Source: Zygnema cylindricum (Eukaryota > Streptophyta > Zygnematophyceae > Zygnematales > Zygnemataceae). Taken from it: a stretch of DNA of 64,000 nucleotides. The translations under genes were made by a program, and so were the position numbers. Of the stretch, positions 23,801 to 34,810 are shown in pieces. The stretch's first letter is position 1; each line of letters begins with the position of its first letter. The stretch spans positions 227,219 to 291,218 of the forward strand of contig JBBHKE010001934.1 in the NCBI GenBank assembly GCA_037447655.1, read 5' to 3'. Under the pieces are notes generated by a model. The model ran no database searches and was not told where the DNA came from. It saw nothing but the letters and a program-made list of their open reading frames with translations.

Positions 23801-25600
23801 ATCTTTTGAGGCACATAAAAAATATAAACATAGTAAATTGTACTAAAATATAATCCCGAAACTTGTTCGAGGTTTCGAACCATCACGCTATTTGCAGTCA
23901 AACTTGTTAAGGAACAAATAATGTTATATTCTTTTGGGAATAAACAAAAAAACAAAAAGTACATCGTACTTATCTTTAACACAAAACTTAAGAGACTTTA
24001 CTAAAAGAAATTAAAATTTCCCAACCGAGTTAGTTGTATTGCAAAAAATCTTCTCCTTCCCTATCATAGTCTATCTCCTCCTCTATTATCGTAGATTTCG
24101 AGCTCACAAGATTTACAATAAAGTCCACCCGCGCTACCAAACCCTAAAGAAACCTAAAAGAAAAATAAAACAAAAAAATAGTTCCAAACTACAATTTTTT
24201 GTACACACTACTGTCATCCCTTTCTCTATCCTGGTCCCTCTGATGTCTTCTCGATTTTTCTTCCCTCTCCTCTTATCTCTTTGGTTATCTCTTCGATTGT
24301 CTCTCTTCTATACCTCTTCTTCGTCATGAAAAACATCTATCTCCTCTCCCCACAACCCCTTCAGTCTCTCCTCTATCCTGTGGCCTCTTATCTTGTGGAG
24401 CTGCAAAGTTTTTGTCAGTTTGCGAAACATCTCGCCCTTGTCCTGAAACCCAAAACCGAACCCTAAAAACGTCAAAAGAAAAAAAAAACCGTCTATTTAC
24501 TTACCTTATTACCTTCCATTGAAAAAAAACAAGGGGGAGGGCGGAAAATTAAAAAAACGTCTTATCATGGTGATTATCTTTAGTGCGGAGACTGACTCGA
24601 ATGGAGGAGGGGGGGAGGGAGGGGGAGGAGGGGGAGGGGGGAAGGAAGTGGGGATCAGGCGTGGATAGTTGAGTTGGAGGAGAGGGAGGATGGATGGAGG
24701 ACGGAAAGGACGAGGAAATCACGGAAAGTCGGGCGTTCTTTAGAGTCACCTGGCATTCCTCAATAGAAGAATACATATATAAATAATTAAGTAAAAGGAA
24801 AAACAAAAACAGAAAAGAATGTTGCTGTTAGAATGTTAAACCGTGGAAACGCATTTACCTTTTCGGAGGAAAAGACCAAAACTGTATGCATCTGTTTGTT
24901 TGATTACAATTGTACTCATTTGGGTAACCACAAAAACTTGCTCTAAAAATGTAAGGTGAATGTCACTATTGTGACCATAAAACCTTTCTCTCTCCTTCCC
25001 CTTCCTCCTCTCCCCTGCCCTCATCATAAGAAGACCTCAAATTTTTGTAAAAGAGAAAAAAAAAACGAAGAAAGAGAAAAACCACTCACCAGTCGCTTAC
25101 AAAGGACAGCGGCTTCCAGATTGTTCTCCAACGCCTGTTCCCAGAAAGGACAAAACAACAAACGACAAAGAAAAGGCAAAAGTAAGAAAAGACAGAAATA
25201 AGAAAAGACAAAAAAAAAGAAAGAGAAACAGGGAACAGAGGTACAAGTTCTCCTTGGGATAAAAACTGTGGACACACGTATATAAATATACATAAATAGT
25301 CATACACTTACACACGTGTATGAATATATATATAGCAAAAAAAAAGGAAAAAAAAAGGAAAAAAAAAGAAAGAAACAGTACACCAATAATGCAGGTTCCC
25401 ATTCTATCCGGACCAATATGATTATTTCTTTCCACAAAAAGAAAACACGGGCCTTTAGGGGGAAGAGAAGGGGAGGGCAGGAGGGAGGGAGCATGAACTA
25501 GTGTGGATCATTAGCACGAGTGAGAACACGTACAACTATTAAATTTCAAACTACCCTGCCCATCGCTATTAGTAGTGATACGCGTCAAGGAAATAACCTC
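23801..25600. other. Low-complexity intergenic region
   Basis: It contains pyrimidine-rich DNA (24050-24380), a G-rich polypurine block (24598-24720, runs of gggggaggg) and A-rich DNA (25040-25375). No conserved protein is recognisable in any frame. Purine/pyrimidine asymmetry explains the ORFs. Confidence 0.5.
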
Positions 25601-26420
25601 GTGCTACAATATATATGATATATTATATATTATGTATATACATTATCTTTATGTATGTATATTATGTATATATATATAAATATTATATATACATATAACC
25701 TTATACAATAATCTCATATCGTAACCTGATATGATATTCAATACAGCGGCAAATACTGGCCTCGATATTCAATACAAACCCCCCCCCAAAAAAAAAAGCT
25801 TCTGTAGTGTGTCATTCGACAGAGAAAAAAGATTTTTGGTAATAAAATAGAACACCTCAATTCAACACACAGGATTCGACGTCTGAGACAAGCTTTGAAG
25901 TCAGCTTATATGTCAATCTATGTCCATTATAAAATTTCTCTGATTTGTAAAAAACCCTAAAAAGTTTGTAATCTGTACTCCGTAATATATAGTACTTATA
26001 CTTCCTGTACTAGGCAAGATATTACGTATGTATCTTGTATAGTATGAAACAGCAACAAGATACACTATTTAAAATTTGTCGCTACACTCCATTGCCCATC
26101 GCTATTAAAGTGAGGATTTTCCGTACCGTATTATATTATAAAAAATTACTCTGATTTTGGACCAAAGTTCAGGAAACAACATTGCCCATCGCTATTAGAG
26201 TTGATCACTCTAATTCGCATGAGTGTTTTCCTTACCCCAAAATCGTAAATTAGTGTTAATAACACTATTTAGTTAAGTTGCTTTCATACTGAGCCATGTG
26301 GCTGAACATAATCTGGTGTAGTTAATTCTAATAAAGTGTTGACGTTGTATTGAGTAATATCGGGGTTTTTACGCTTCCCTACGCATCACTAGTTATTAGT
26401 GTTGAACATTTTTCAGGCAG
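25550..26420. mobile_element. Cluster of MITE-1-related ends
   Basis: The string tgcccatcgctatta occurs at about 25557, 26092 and 26184, and a related gcatcactagttattagtg at about 26383. These resemble the left terminal repeat of MITE-1 (CACCGCGAATCGCTATTAG) with a diverged start. Matching right ends are not obvious. The interval 25610-25700 is TATA-rich simple sequence. Confidence 0.45.
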
Positions 26421-26689
26421 TTAAAAGGCGATTAAATTCATGTTCAAACATTGAATTTTCTTTTTGAGACAAGCAAAAGAAAGCTAAAGGAAAAAATCAA
26501 AAATCAACGGTTGGAAAAAAGTTGAAGACGTGTTAGTGCCCTGAAAATGATTAACACTTAGAGCGATGAGCTGTACTCTTCATTTCATATTCATTTTCTA
26601 TTTTTTGATTTTTTTCTTCACATCGCCGTTGACTTTCCACTGACCTTTCGGAATCGATCTTTGTTCAAACTTTCGATGTTGGAGATCAG

Positions 26690-27075
26690 GTTCTCCACAC
26701 TGCCTGTTTGCCAAAAGTCAATCGAGGAAAAGACAAAAGGTGAACCAAAGTGAAGACAAAGTCAACCGAAGTAAAGACAAAGTCAACTGAGGTAAAGACA
26801 AAGTCAACCAAAGATTAAACAAGCTGAAACAAACTCAGTGAAACAAAAGCCATAGAAAGTCAAAACAAAATCAACCAATTTTGCTATAAGGTAAAACCTA
26901 AGTCAAACAAAGTCAGTACAAAGTCAAAACAAAGTAACAAAAAGTTAGTCGAATTGAACCAAAGTAAGTCAAACTAAGTTAGTCAAAAGTCAAACAAACA
27001 AAGTCAATAAATAACAACAAAAGTCAACAAAGACAACTAAAGTCAACTGTAAGTAAATTAGAGTCAAAATGAAGT
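26690..27075. repeat. Degenerate AAAGTCAAC repeat region
   Basis: Dozens of variants of (a)aagtcaac/aaagtcaaa occur with spacing of roughly 9-18 bp. The opposite strand reads GTTGACTTT, so every unit contains a TTGAC (W-box) core. No ORF is conserved. Confidence 0.75.
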
Positions 27076-27123
27076 CAAAACAAAGATGATCCAAAATAAA
27101 ACCAAAATCAGCAAGATTTCTAA

Positions 27124-27535
27124 GGGTGTGTGCCCATGTGTTCAAGTAAGGGTTTTTTTCCGTCGTTTTCACAGAAAATGGGACTTGCAACGAGAAAATA
27201 TTACGTCGTACGAAAAATGGGCAAGAACCAAAGTACATTTTGCGTCATCTTGGAACTTGGAAGGTACGTCAATTTGGCGTTATTATCATCGCGACCCACT
27301 TCCACGCCACGCCAGTTCATCTTCACACTTGTACTGGAATCAAATTGCGACCTGATTTTAATTAAAATAATACCCTATTGACGAATAGAAAACTGGGATT
27401 GCATGCGTCAAACGTTTTCGAATTTTTTTGCACGAGGGAAAGTACACGCTATTTTTTGCCCTGCTTGTCACGCGCATGCACGTACGAAAATGATAAGCAT
27501 GTACGGAAAAAAAATCGTTGGGGTCTCGGACCTCC
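27124..27535. mobile_element. PIF/Harbinger-like element, left-half fragment
   Basis: It starts TAA|GGGTGTGTGCCCATGTG and matches the left half of the complete element at 42341-43689 (agggtttttttccgtcgttttc, aagtacattttgcgtcat, cgacccacttccacgcca, ggggtctc). Similarity stops near 27535 and no right terminus is found. Confidence 0.65.
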
Positions 27536-27686
27536 ACTTTCATTCATGGGTCCTTTGCAAAAGTTTAAGTCGTCCTCGTCTCTCCCTCTCTTTCTCACTC
27601 GACTGCTCCTTTTTCTCGCTTCTCTAAATGAAATGGAGCAATAATAGTATCAAATGAAAGATATATATTTTTCTTTTTTTTGAATA

Positions 27687-27760
27687 CTAGTAAATCAATG
27701 CCCGTTACACGGGCATGGCCTGTTTATCATGCTCGTTACACGCGCATGGACCGTTTTTTG
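27687..27760 (-). mobile_element. Helitron 3' terminus
   Basis: On the minus strand the hairpin GCCCGTGTAACGGGC is followed by ATTGATTTA, then CTAG and a T at the junction. A GC hairpin ~10 nt before CTRR abutting a T is the canonical Helitron 3' end. A second, weaker hairpin (tgctcgttacacgcgca) lies just inside. The 5' end (TC) and body limits to the right are not identifiable; no Rep/helicase is visible, so it is non-autonomous. Confidence 0.7.
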
Positions 27761-27979
27761 TTTATCAAAACGTGTAAGTACAGCACTATTGTACTATGCA
27801 AGTCGCCCGTACGTTTATTTGTAGACGTGACCCAAAATAACAGAGCGATTGACGGTAAATCGAGCAAAGAATTGACGACACGTAATCGTACTTCTTGAAA
27901 AGGACGGTTATCTTTTGAACTGCCAGCATTCTATGATCGGACGGTCGTGAACGAAGGATAGACGGCTGAAGACTCACTA

Positions 27980-28492
27980 CACCGTGAATCGTTATTAGCC
28001 TTATGTACGCTATATTGGCACCCCAAAATTTTGACATTGATACCTTAAATATAATAAATTACACTATTTAAGGACGTGGACCATAATCTGCCACGTCTCC
28101 TGGCACTAAATTAGAATGAATGACGCTAATTTTTTCTTTACACTAATAATCATAGTTCAAAAGTAGGTGAAAGTAGGCCCATACATTATGCCTATTGTAT
28201 GCAAAACATACAATGTGACCTTAAGACCCATATTGTATTCGTACCTATTTGGACCAATTAAAACATTCGGACCATAAAGTGGACCAATTAAAACATTTGA
28301 ACCAAAAAAATTTGTTTACACCGTCAGATTCGGAGGATCGGACGGTTGCTGATCAAAGTAGCGATCTAAGAAGATCACATGAAAAGCCCATAACACAACT
28401 TATGATAAAGGCGCCGACCAAAGGCCTACCATAAAAACGCCTACTTTTGAACTATGCTAATAATATCTATACGCTAATAACGATTCAAGGTG
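27980..28492. mobile_element. MITE-1 interrupted by a hAT-like MITE
   Basis: TA-flanked (27978-79, 28493-94). Ends are CACCGTGAATCGTTATTAG and CTAATAACGATTCAAGGTG. Removing the nested element at 28151-28456 and one 8-bp duplication leaves about 199 bp. Confidence 0.85.
28151..28456. mobile_element. MITE-2: complete hAT-like MITE, 306 bp
   Basis: The terminal inverted repeats are CATAGTTCAAAAGTAGG and CCTACTTTTGAACTATG. They are flanked by a perfect 8-bp target duplication CTAATAAT (28143-28150 and 28457-28464). An 8-bp duplication is typical of hAT transposons. No coding capacity. Confidence 0.92.
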
Positions 28493-28494
28493 TA

Positions 28495-29227
28495 CCTGCA
28501 CGCAGCAAAAAATGTCTCTGCGATTAGCAATTCCCTTCCTGTATTTATGCAAGTGGTGCTAATTTTAATCTCCCATGTAGACAGTTCTATATTTGTCAAT
28601 AGTTCGCTCGCTTGTTCGAACAGGTGACGTTTAAACGTTTTAAATCTATTGAATGGTATGCTGTCCTCCGACAAAAAGTGCGGTCTTTAACCTTAAACCT
28701 CAGTATTGTTTTATGACCCAATGCCCCGCAGTCCTAAGGTAGAGTACTATGCCGTACAGATATCGTGTTGTACCTTTCCCTCCGCCGCAGGTCCCGGATC
28801 CAAGCTCAATATATACCCGTTCTTGCCGGCGAATATTGCGATTGAGTCCCTGTCGGCCGGCCGTCTGACAGACGGTAACCCGGATTCTTGTTGTACTTCG
28901 GTTAGGACCATTGTTTAAAAAATATAATTATCTCTGACATGATTTTGAACTGTCTGACTGATTTTCCATCAGATCATCATCAGTACGGATGATTTGCGAC
29001 GCCAAATCTTACGCTCTTTCATGCTCAAAATAACGACAAAATATCTGATATAGTTCGTTACGCAAGCAGGAAATCTCATCATGGTGCCGACTGAAGACTT
29101 TGCGATGATGCCAAAAAAGACTGCCACTGCCAAATGAAATCTGAACGGTAAATTTTGACCAGCTGGAAGATCTTTGGATCGTCCAATCGCGTCCGTCCGA
29201 TGGTTCTCCAGAGTATAAACTGGACGG
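28495..29227. other. Anonymous intergenic segment
   Basis: No ORF or repeat that I recognise. The interval 28740-28880 is more GC-rich (tccgccgcaggtcccgg, cggccggccg) than its surroundings but has no coherent reading frame. Confidence 0.35.
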
Positions 29228-29229
29228 TA

Positions 29230-29445
29230 CACCGTGTACCGCTATTAGTGCTGATTTTTTTTTGCCACTTAAAACATCTTTTCTCCGTACACACTTGTCG
29301 GATTTTCAATTTGAGACGATCAATAGGAAGCTGAAATCTTACCTTTTAATCGCAACCGTCAGACCCACAATCCGACATGTGTGTACGGAGAATTGATGTT
29401 TTTTACTGACAAAAAAAACATTAACACTAATAACGATACACGGTG
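29230..29445. mobile_element. MITE-1b copy, 216 bp
   Basis: TA-flanked. Ends are CACCGTGTACCGCTATTAG and CTAATAACGATACACGGTG. The interior has a subterminal inverted pair (ttctccgtacacacttgtcgg and ccgacatgtgtgtacggag). It is the best model for the short MITE-1b subfamily. Confidence 0.88.
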
Positions 29446-29559
29446 TAGCGAACAGCTATATGAATAATTTTTGACTCCAAAACCCTAACGGGCTGGGCAC
29501 TCATTACTAGGCCACGATTCGGGTCGTTTGGAGCAGTGATCCGATTATGGTCGCGTGGC

Positions 29560-29640
29560 ATGCCACGTGTCATAATTTGAGCCATTCAAATTGCTCTCCT
29601 AATCAGTATATAAATAAGGGAACGTTGTTCGCCCCTCTGC
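29560..29640 (+). promoter_or_regulatory. TATA-box promoter-like segment before the 49-bp array
   Basis: CCACGTG (G-box core, about 29561-29567) lies about 40 bp upstream of a strong TATATAAATA (29607-29616), followed by a short leader running into the minisatellite. No ORF follows, so any transcript would be non-coding. Confidence 0.4.
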
Positions 29641-30147
29641 GAAAGCTTATATAGGCGGTAGGCGGTGTGTCTGTCTTCGATTTTTTCCGTCCGTCCGCAG
29701 TACGGACAGCCGTACCGCTGGCACAATGTAACGGTGCCGTGCGACCGTCTGCAATACAGACCGCTGTACCGCTGGCGTAATTAAACGTTGCCGTGTGTCG
29801 CTGTGCAGATAGCCGTATGGATGGCGTAATTTTACGTTGCCGTGCGTCGCTGTCCAGATCGCCGTACGGATGGCGTAATTTTACGTTGCCGTGCGTCGCT
29901 GTGCAGATCACCGTACGGATGGCGTAATTTTACGTTGCCGTGCGTCGCTGTGCAGATCGCCGTACGGATGGCGTAATTAAACGTTGCCGTGCGTCGCTGT
30001 GCAGATCGCCGTACGGATGGCGTAATTAAACGTTGCCGTGCGTCGCTGTGCAGATCGCCGTACGGATGGCGTAATTTTACGTTGCCGTACGGCTGGCACA
30101 ATTTAACATTGCCAACCGTCGCAGACCGCCGTACCGCTCGCAGAATG
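29641..30147. repeat. 49-bp minisatellite array I, left part
   Basis: The unit includes cgttgccgtgcgtcgctgtg and gccgtacggatggcgtaa. The atggcg start recurs at 29821, 29870, 29919, 29968, 30017 and 30066, exactly 49 bp apart. The proximal units (29690-29820) are more divergent. Because 49 is not a multiple of three, the long minus-strand ORFs are by-products. The array begins with ggcggtaggcggtgtgtctg, as does array II. Confidence 0.95.
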
Positions 30148-30149
30148 TA

Positions 30150-30669
30150 CACCGCGAATCGTTATTAGAGTATATAACTCTAATTTGGGTTTTTGAAATT
30201 TTGATTTTTTTTCATAAATAGGTTACATGATTTTAATTTTTCCTTGACGTTAATTAAGGTACCGTACAGAATAGCGTTAAAAATGAAAGTACGATAAGAT
30301 CTAAATGGTGTGGTGTGCGGTCGATGTCAGACCGTACAAAAATGTACCTTTTAAAGTGAAAAATTTACAAAAAAAGAATTAAATCAGATGCGCAGGCATA
30401 GGAGCGTGCGCTAAAAAAATGGAATTAGTCTGACATGTACGGAAATTTAAATTTCACGACCGCGTACGATTTCTAATATTTTGTACGAATACATATGTTA
30501 ATGTATACAATCGTACGGAGAATATTTAATTTTTGTAGTTCCAAAATTAGCATTGAGCCGAAATTACAATACAACTTTTAAAAAAAAAATCAAATTCTTA
30601 ATTAGCATCAATTACGGTAAATTACCTTAAACACTATTTAAACTTTGACACTAATAACGATTCGCGGTG
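30150..30669. mobile_element. MITE-1c inserted in array I, 520 bp
   Basis: Ends are CACCGCGAATCGTTATTAG and CTAATAACGATTCGCGGTG. Excising it with one TA restores gaatgTAacgttgccg, the normal repeat-unit junction (compare caatgtaacg in other units). This proves the target duplication is TA, consistent with a Tc1/mariner (Stowaway)-type mobiliser. Confidence 0.93.
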
Positions 30670-30671
30670 TA

Positions 30672-30860
30672 ACGTTGCCGTGCGATCGTCCGTAGTACGG
30701 ACCGCCGTACAACGTGACGCTGCCGTGCGTCAGTGGTACAGACCGCCGAACCGCTAACACAACTGACTTTGTCGTGCGTCATGTGACGTTGTCATGCGTC
30801 AGCGGTACAGACCGCCGTACCGCTGGCACAACGTGACGTTTCCGTACGGAAAATCGTACG
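30672..30860. repeat. 49-bp minisatellite array I, right part
   Basis: Diverged units (cgttgccgtgcg, gtacagaccgccgtaccgctggcacaa) continue the array interrupted by the MITE. Unit lengths are irregular here. The following 30861-31035 contains an 18-bp perfect palindrome (attcgatatatatcgaat, 30991-31008) and nothing else recognisable. Confidence 0.75.
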
Positions 30861-31039
30861 GACCCCCTCCCCCCCACCACTGAGCGAGCGCCACGGGGGG
30901 GTAGGGATTTGAGAAAAAAATCGCGTAAATATCCGGATATTCAGCTTCTAGGTGTACGGATTCGATATATTCGATTATCGGATCCCTAAAATTCGATATA
31001 TATCGAATATCGGCAATAGGTCCTTGATACCCAACACTA

Positions 31040-31577
31040 CACCGCCAATCGCTATTAGCATAGTGTATGGTAATTCCGTCCCGCTTTTTTTTTTTTATTC
31101 TCCATTAGCATAGTTCATTATATTTTTTTTCTTTACTCTATTTAGGTTTCATTTTTTAGTACCGTACAAAACGGAAGTACGTCATCATTTAATTAGTGTC
31201 TGTACAAAATTGTACCTTTTTAAGTGAAAAAGTATAATCAATGAGTTTTAGTAACCGCGAACGCATGAGAATGTGCGCTTTAAAAAGAGGATATAATCGG
31301 GTTGTCAAATATCACGCTCTTACATATTCGTCCAGCAACCACGTTTCGACTGTGTGAACGTACGATTTGAGTACAATTTGTCAAACTTTGTACGAATACC
31401 TATATTATTCTAAGCATGTTTGCGATCGACATTTTTTTTCAAAGACTCAAATTATAACTGTTAAACAATTAAAATGCATGCTTTTATCCAAAAAATTTAA
31501 ATTCTTAATTAGAGTAAACCACGGTAATTTATTCATATACGCTAAAGAAACTTCTACGCTAATAGCGATTAGCGGTG
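31040..31577. mobile_element. MITE-1c copy, 538 bp
   Basis: TA-flanked. Ends are CACCGCCAATCGCTATTAG and CGCTAATAGCGATTAGCGGTG. It is closely similar to 45303-45861 (shared cgtgcgacg-free interior with gaacgcatgagaatgtgcgct and ggttgtcaaatatca). Confidence 0.88.
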
Positions 31578-31584
31578 TAGTTGC

Positions 31585-31613
31585 CAGGGTAAATGCCCGT
31601 GTAACGGGCGTTG
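31585..31613 (+). mobile_element. Helitron 3' end, broken at the array
   Basis: The hairpin GCCCGTGTAACGGGC and gttgattta match the termini at 27687 and 32874. The terminal CTAG is replaced by ccgcgg where array II starts (gattta|ccgcggtaggcgg). Confidence 0.6.
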
Positions 31614-32279
31614 ATTTACCGCGGTAGGCGGTGTGTCTGTCTTCGATTTTTTCCGTCCGTCCGCAGTACGGACAACCGTACGTCTGGCACAATGTAACGC
31701 TGCCGTGCGACGGTCCGGAGTACGGACCGCCGTACCACTGGGACAATGTAACGGTGCCGCCCGTACCGCCGTGCGGATGGCGTAATCTTACATTGCCAGT
31801 TGTCGGTGTGTAGACCACCGTACGACTGACATACTCTAACATTGCCAACTGTCGATGTGCATATTGCCGTACGGTTGGTGAAACCTAACATTGCCACCCG
31901 TCGGTGTGCAGACCGCTGTACGGTTGGCGTAACCTAACATTGGTAACTGTCGATGTGCAGACCGGCGTACGGTTGGCGTAACCTAACATTGCCGCCCGTC
32001 GGTGTGCAAACCGCCGTACGGATGGCAAAATCTAACATTGCTAACCGTAGGTGTGCAGACCGCCGTACGGATGGCGTATTTTAAGGTTGCCGTGCGTCGT
32101 TGTGCAGATCGCCATACAGATGGCGTAATGTAACATTGCCGTGCTTCGCTGTGCAGACTGCCTTACGGTTGGCGTAATTTAACGTTGTCGTGCGTCGTTG
32201 TGCAGATCGCCGTACGGATGGGCTAATGTAACATTACCGTGCGTCGCTGTGCACACCGCATTACGGATAGCGTAATGTA
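31614..32279. repeat. 49-bp minisatellite array II
   Basis: About 13 units, more diverged than array I but with the same 49-bp spacing (cggttggcg at 31921 and 31970). It starts with the same ggcggtaggcggtgtgtctg followed by gattttttccgtccgtccg. The array is followed by a MITE-1c copy, as in array I, indicating a shared or duplicated structure. Confidence 0.9.
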
Positions 32280-32794
32280 TCATTAATTTGGGTTCTTGAA
32301 ATTTTGATTTTTTTTGCTAAATAGGATACATGGTTTTAATTTTTCCTTTACTTTAATTAAGGTATTGTACAAAATAGCGTAAAGAACGAAAGTACAATAA
32401 GATCTAAATAGTGTGGTGTACGGTATATGTAAGACCGTACATAAATGTAACTGTTCAAGTGAAAATTTTACAAAAAATGAATTAAAGCAGACGCGCACTT
32501 ATAGGAACGTGCGCTAAAAAAACGGGATTATTCTGACACATAAATTAGTCTGACATATACGGATATTTAATTTCAAGACTGCGTACTATTTCTAATATTT
32601 TGTACGGATACATATATTTATATATATAACCGTACGGCAAATAATCCATTTTTGCTGTTCCCAAATTAGCATAATGCCGAAATTAGAATACATTATTACA
32701 AATTATAAAAAAAATCAAATTCTTATTTAGCATCAATTACGTTACAATTTCTTCGACACTATTTAAAATTTGACATTAATAACAATTCGCGGTG
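32280..32794. mobile_element. MITE-1c copy with deleted left end
   Basis: From aatttgggttcttg onward it parallels 30180-30669 (ttaattaaggta, aagtacaataagatctaaat, gacgcgcac). The right end is ATAACAATTCGCGGTG + TA. The first ~30 bp including the left inverted repeat are missing. Confidence 0.8.
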
Positions 32795-32796
32795 TA

Positions 32797-32874
32797 GCGT
32801 TGCCGTGCGTCCGTAGTACGGGCATGATAAACTAGACAGGGTACTTGCCCGTGTCACGGGCGTTGATTTACTAG
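32797..32874 (+). mobile_element. Helitron 3' terminus
   Basis: The hairpin GCCCGTGTCACGGGC (32847-32861), then gttgattta, then CTAG (32871-32874) and T. The preceding catgataaac...cagggta is shared with the minus-strand copy at 27687. The terminus sits in a 20-bp perfect palindrome (TTGATTTACTAGTAAATCAA, 32863-32882). No 5' end is identified; arrays I/II may be Helitron cargo. Confidence 0.7.
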
Positions 32875-32882
32875 TAAATCAA

Positions 32883-33950
32883 ATTACGGCCACTCTACTC
32901 GTTTCGAAGTTTTTCTTAGATAGATCCACAAAGTTAAACCAATCATATTCCAATTTTGACGACATTAAAGATTCTATGAAATTTTCAGGGGCAATTGCAT
33001 GCTATTTTTCTTTCTTTTCCTTATACGACACGTGTCGTAAAGAAATTCGACGACGGCATTCCCCGCGGCTGTCGCAATCCGAGATTGCAGATCGGCTTTC
33101 ACCCTGGGATCGTCCCGTGGCGCTTACGGAAGAATAGATTTAGAATATATATATATGATTTTTCGTCGCATAAGGACTCAAATTTGGCCCAATTGGTCCT
33201 AAGCTCAAAGTGGACCAATGAAGCTAAATCCGTACAATCCGTCGTCGTTTTTCAATGACGGCGATTGAATTTAGAATTGGATTGTAAACAATATTAAACA
33301 TGAAAGCAAATCCTTTAAAGAAACCTTAAACCTCGTCGAAACCCTGAGCCCTAAAACCCTAAAGATGCTTTTTGCTTTGTCGTATTGGACAAAGATTTTA
33401 CATTTTCAATCTAGTTCCTTGGATCCATCCGTGGCTATTCCGTACTATACGCGATCGCTACTCAAAATTAAATACAGTCCTCGTATAGTACCATGCAAAA
33501 AATGCGTTCTCAAATGTCAAACAAGTTCAGTACGGTTTATAATAATTTACCTCAAACACTAAACGACAAAACAATACCAGCATAGCCGGCTTTTCTGAAA
33601 TAAGATTCCCAGTGGCCAACAGTTGATTGTCGCAAGATTCCCTCATTGGCCGTGTACCATTTCGTACCAAGGCAGCTTCAACAGATTTTGCGAAGATTTT
33701 ATTGTACGGATTAGGTCCTTGTAACCTAATCTCAAAATGAGAGGGCGATCCGGCGCTCCCCTAAGGACAAAATATTGACCTCCCAAGTAGGCCAGCTGAT
33801 CAAATATATTTCGTACCGACATTCTGATTTTTTGTCATCTTGCGGTCATAAATACGACAACACTGTCAGGATGAATTTCCATGCTCTCAGCATTTTCTTA
33901 AATCCAAGGATCCGATAGTGGATTTTTGGCCCTATCCCTTTCCGTGTTCC
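32883..33950. other. Anonymous intergenic segment
   Basis: No gene is supported. It holds a CGACACGTGTCGT palindrome (33027-33038 region) and telobox-like ccctaaaaccctaaag at about 33350. Short ORFs have no recognisable similarity. Confidence 0.35.
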
Positions 33951-33954
33951 GTTT

Positions 33955-34130
33955 TTTTTAGGTTTTTTTCGCCACTTAACAAATATTATCGCCGCGCACA
34001 CTTGTTGTATTATCGATTTTGGACCGCCGATCTGAAAAGTGTGAATCTCGTATTTGAATCGTAACCGTTGGATGAACAATTGGACAAGTGTGTACGGGAA
34101 AAATATGTTGTAAAGTGACGAAAAAAAAAC
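33955..34130. mobile_element. MITE-1b interior without terminal repeats
   Basis: It shares cgccactta, gcgcacacttgt...aatcgtaaccgt and acaagtgtgtacggg with 29230-29445. Both outer ends are lost. Confidence 0.5.
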
Positions 34131-34308
34131 TTCACAAAACAAGCGGAAGCATTACATTCATTTCCATCACCATACCAAAAAAGATTTCAACAAAATACAT
34201 TCGTACTAAATTGAAGCTTTTCAATAATACATACGTTTTCCTCGCAGCTCCTATACAAAACTTCCAACAAAGTTTTTCCTTACTTCACAGTTCACACTGG
34301 CAGCTATA

Positions 34309-34523
34309 CCGTGTATCGCTATTAGTGTTGATGATTTTTTGACACTTAGAATTTTTTTTCTTTTAACACACATGTTCTATTTTCGGTTAAAGACCACCGC
34401 AGGGTTAAGGTGAGAATCTTATGTTCCAATCGCAACCGTCAGATCCACATTCCGATAAGTGTGTACAGAGAAAAGATGTTTTTATCGACAAAAGAACATT
34501 AACCCTAATAGCGATACGCGGTG
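34309..34523. mobile_element. MITE-1b copy
   Basis: TA-flanked. The left end is CCGTGTATCGCTATTAG (the first two bases eroded), the right end CTAATAGCGATACGCGGTG. The interior matches 29230-29445. Confidence 0.8.
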
Positions 34524-34810
34524 TAACCTGCCGCACAAGCCTCCACTACAATACTGTACTGAAACTTGTAACTTTTTGGCCCAACAGGGGTGCCGAAGGC
34601 GTCTACGTCTGTGTATCGCTATTAGAGTTAATGTTTTTTTTGCCACTTAAAACGTTTTTTCTCCATACACACTTGTCGGATTATAAATCTGACGGTTGCC
34701 ATTGCAAGGTAAGATTTTCACCTTCCGATTGTCGGTCTTCGTCTAAAAATCGGACGAGTGTGTACGGAAAAAAAGATGTTCTATGAGGCGAAAAATATAT
34801 TAGCAATAAT

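Noticed and set aside
29603-30152. Long minus-strand ORFs through the 49-bp arrays
   Set aside because: The 49-bp period shifts the frame each unit and the ORFs differ between arrays; they are by-products of GC-rich repeats lacking stops.
29641-32279. Regular repeats resembling a CRISPR array
   Set aside because: Units are contiguous 49-bp minisatellite copies without unique spacers, in a plant-type genome.
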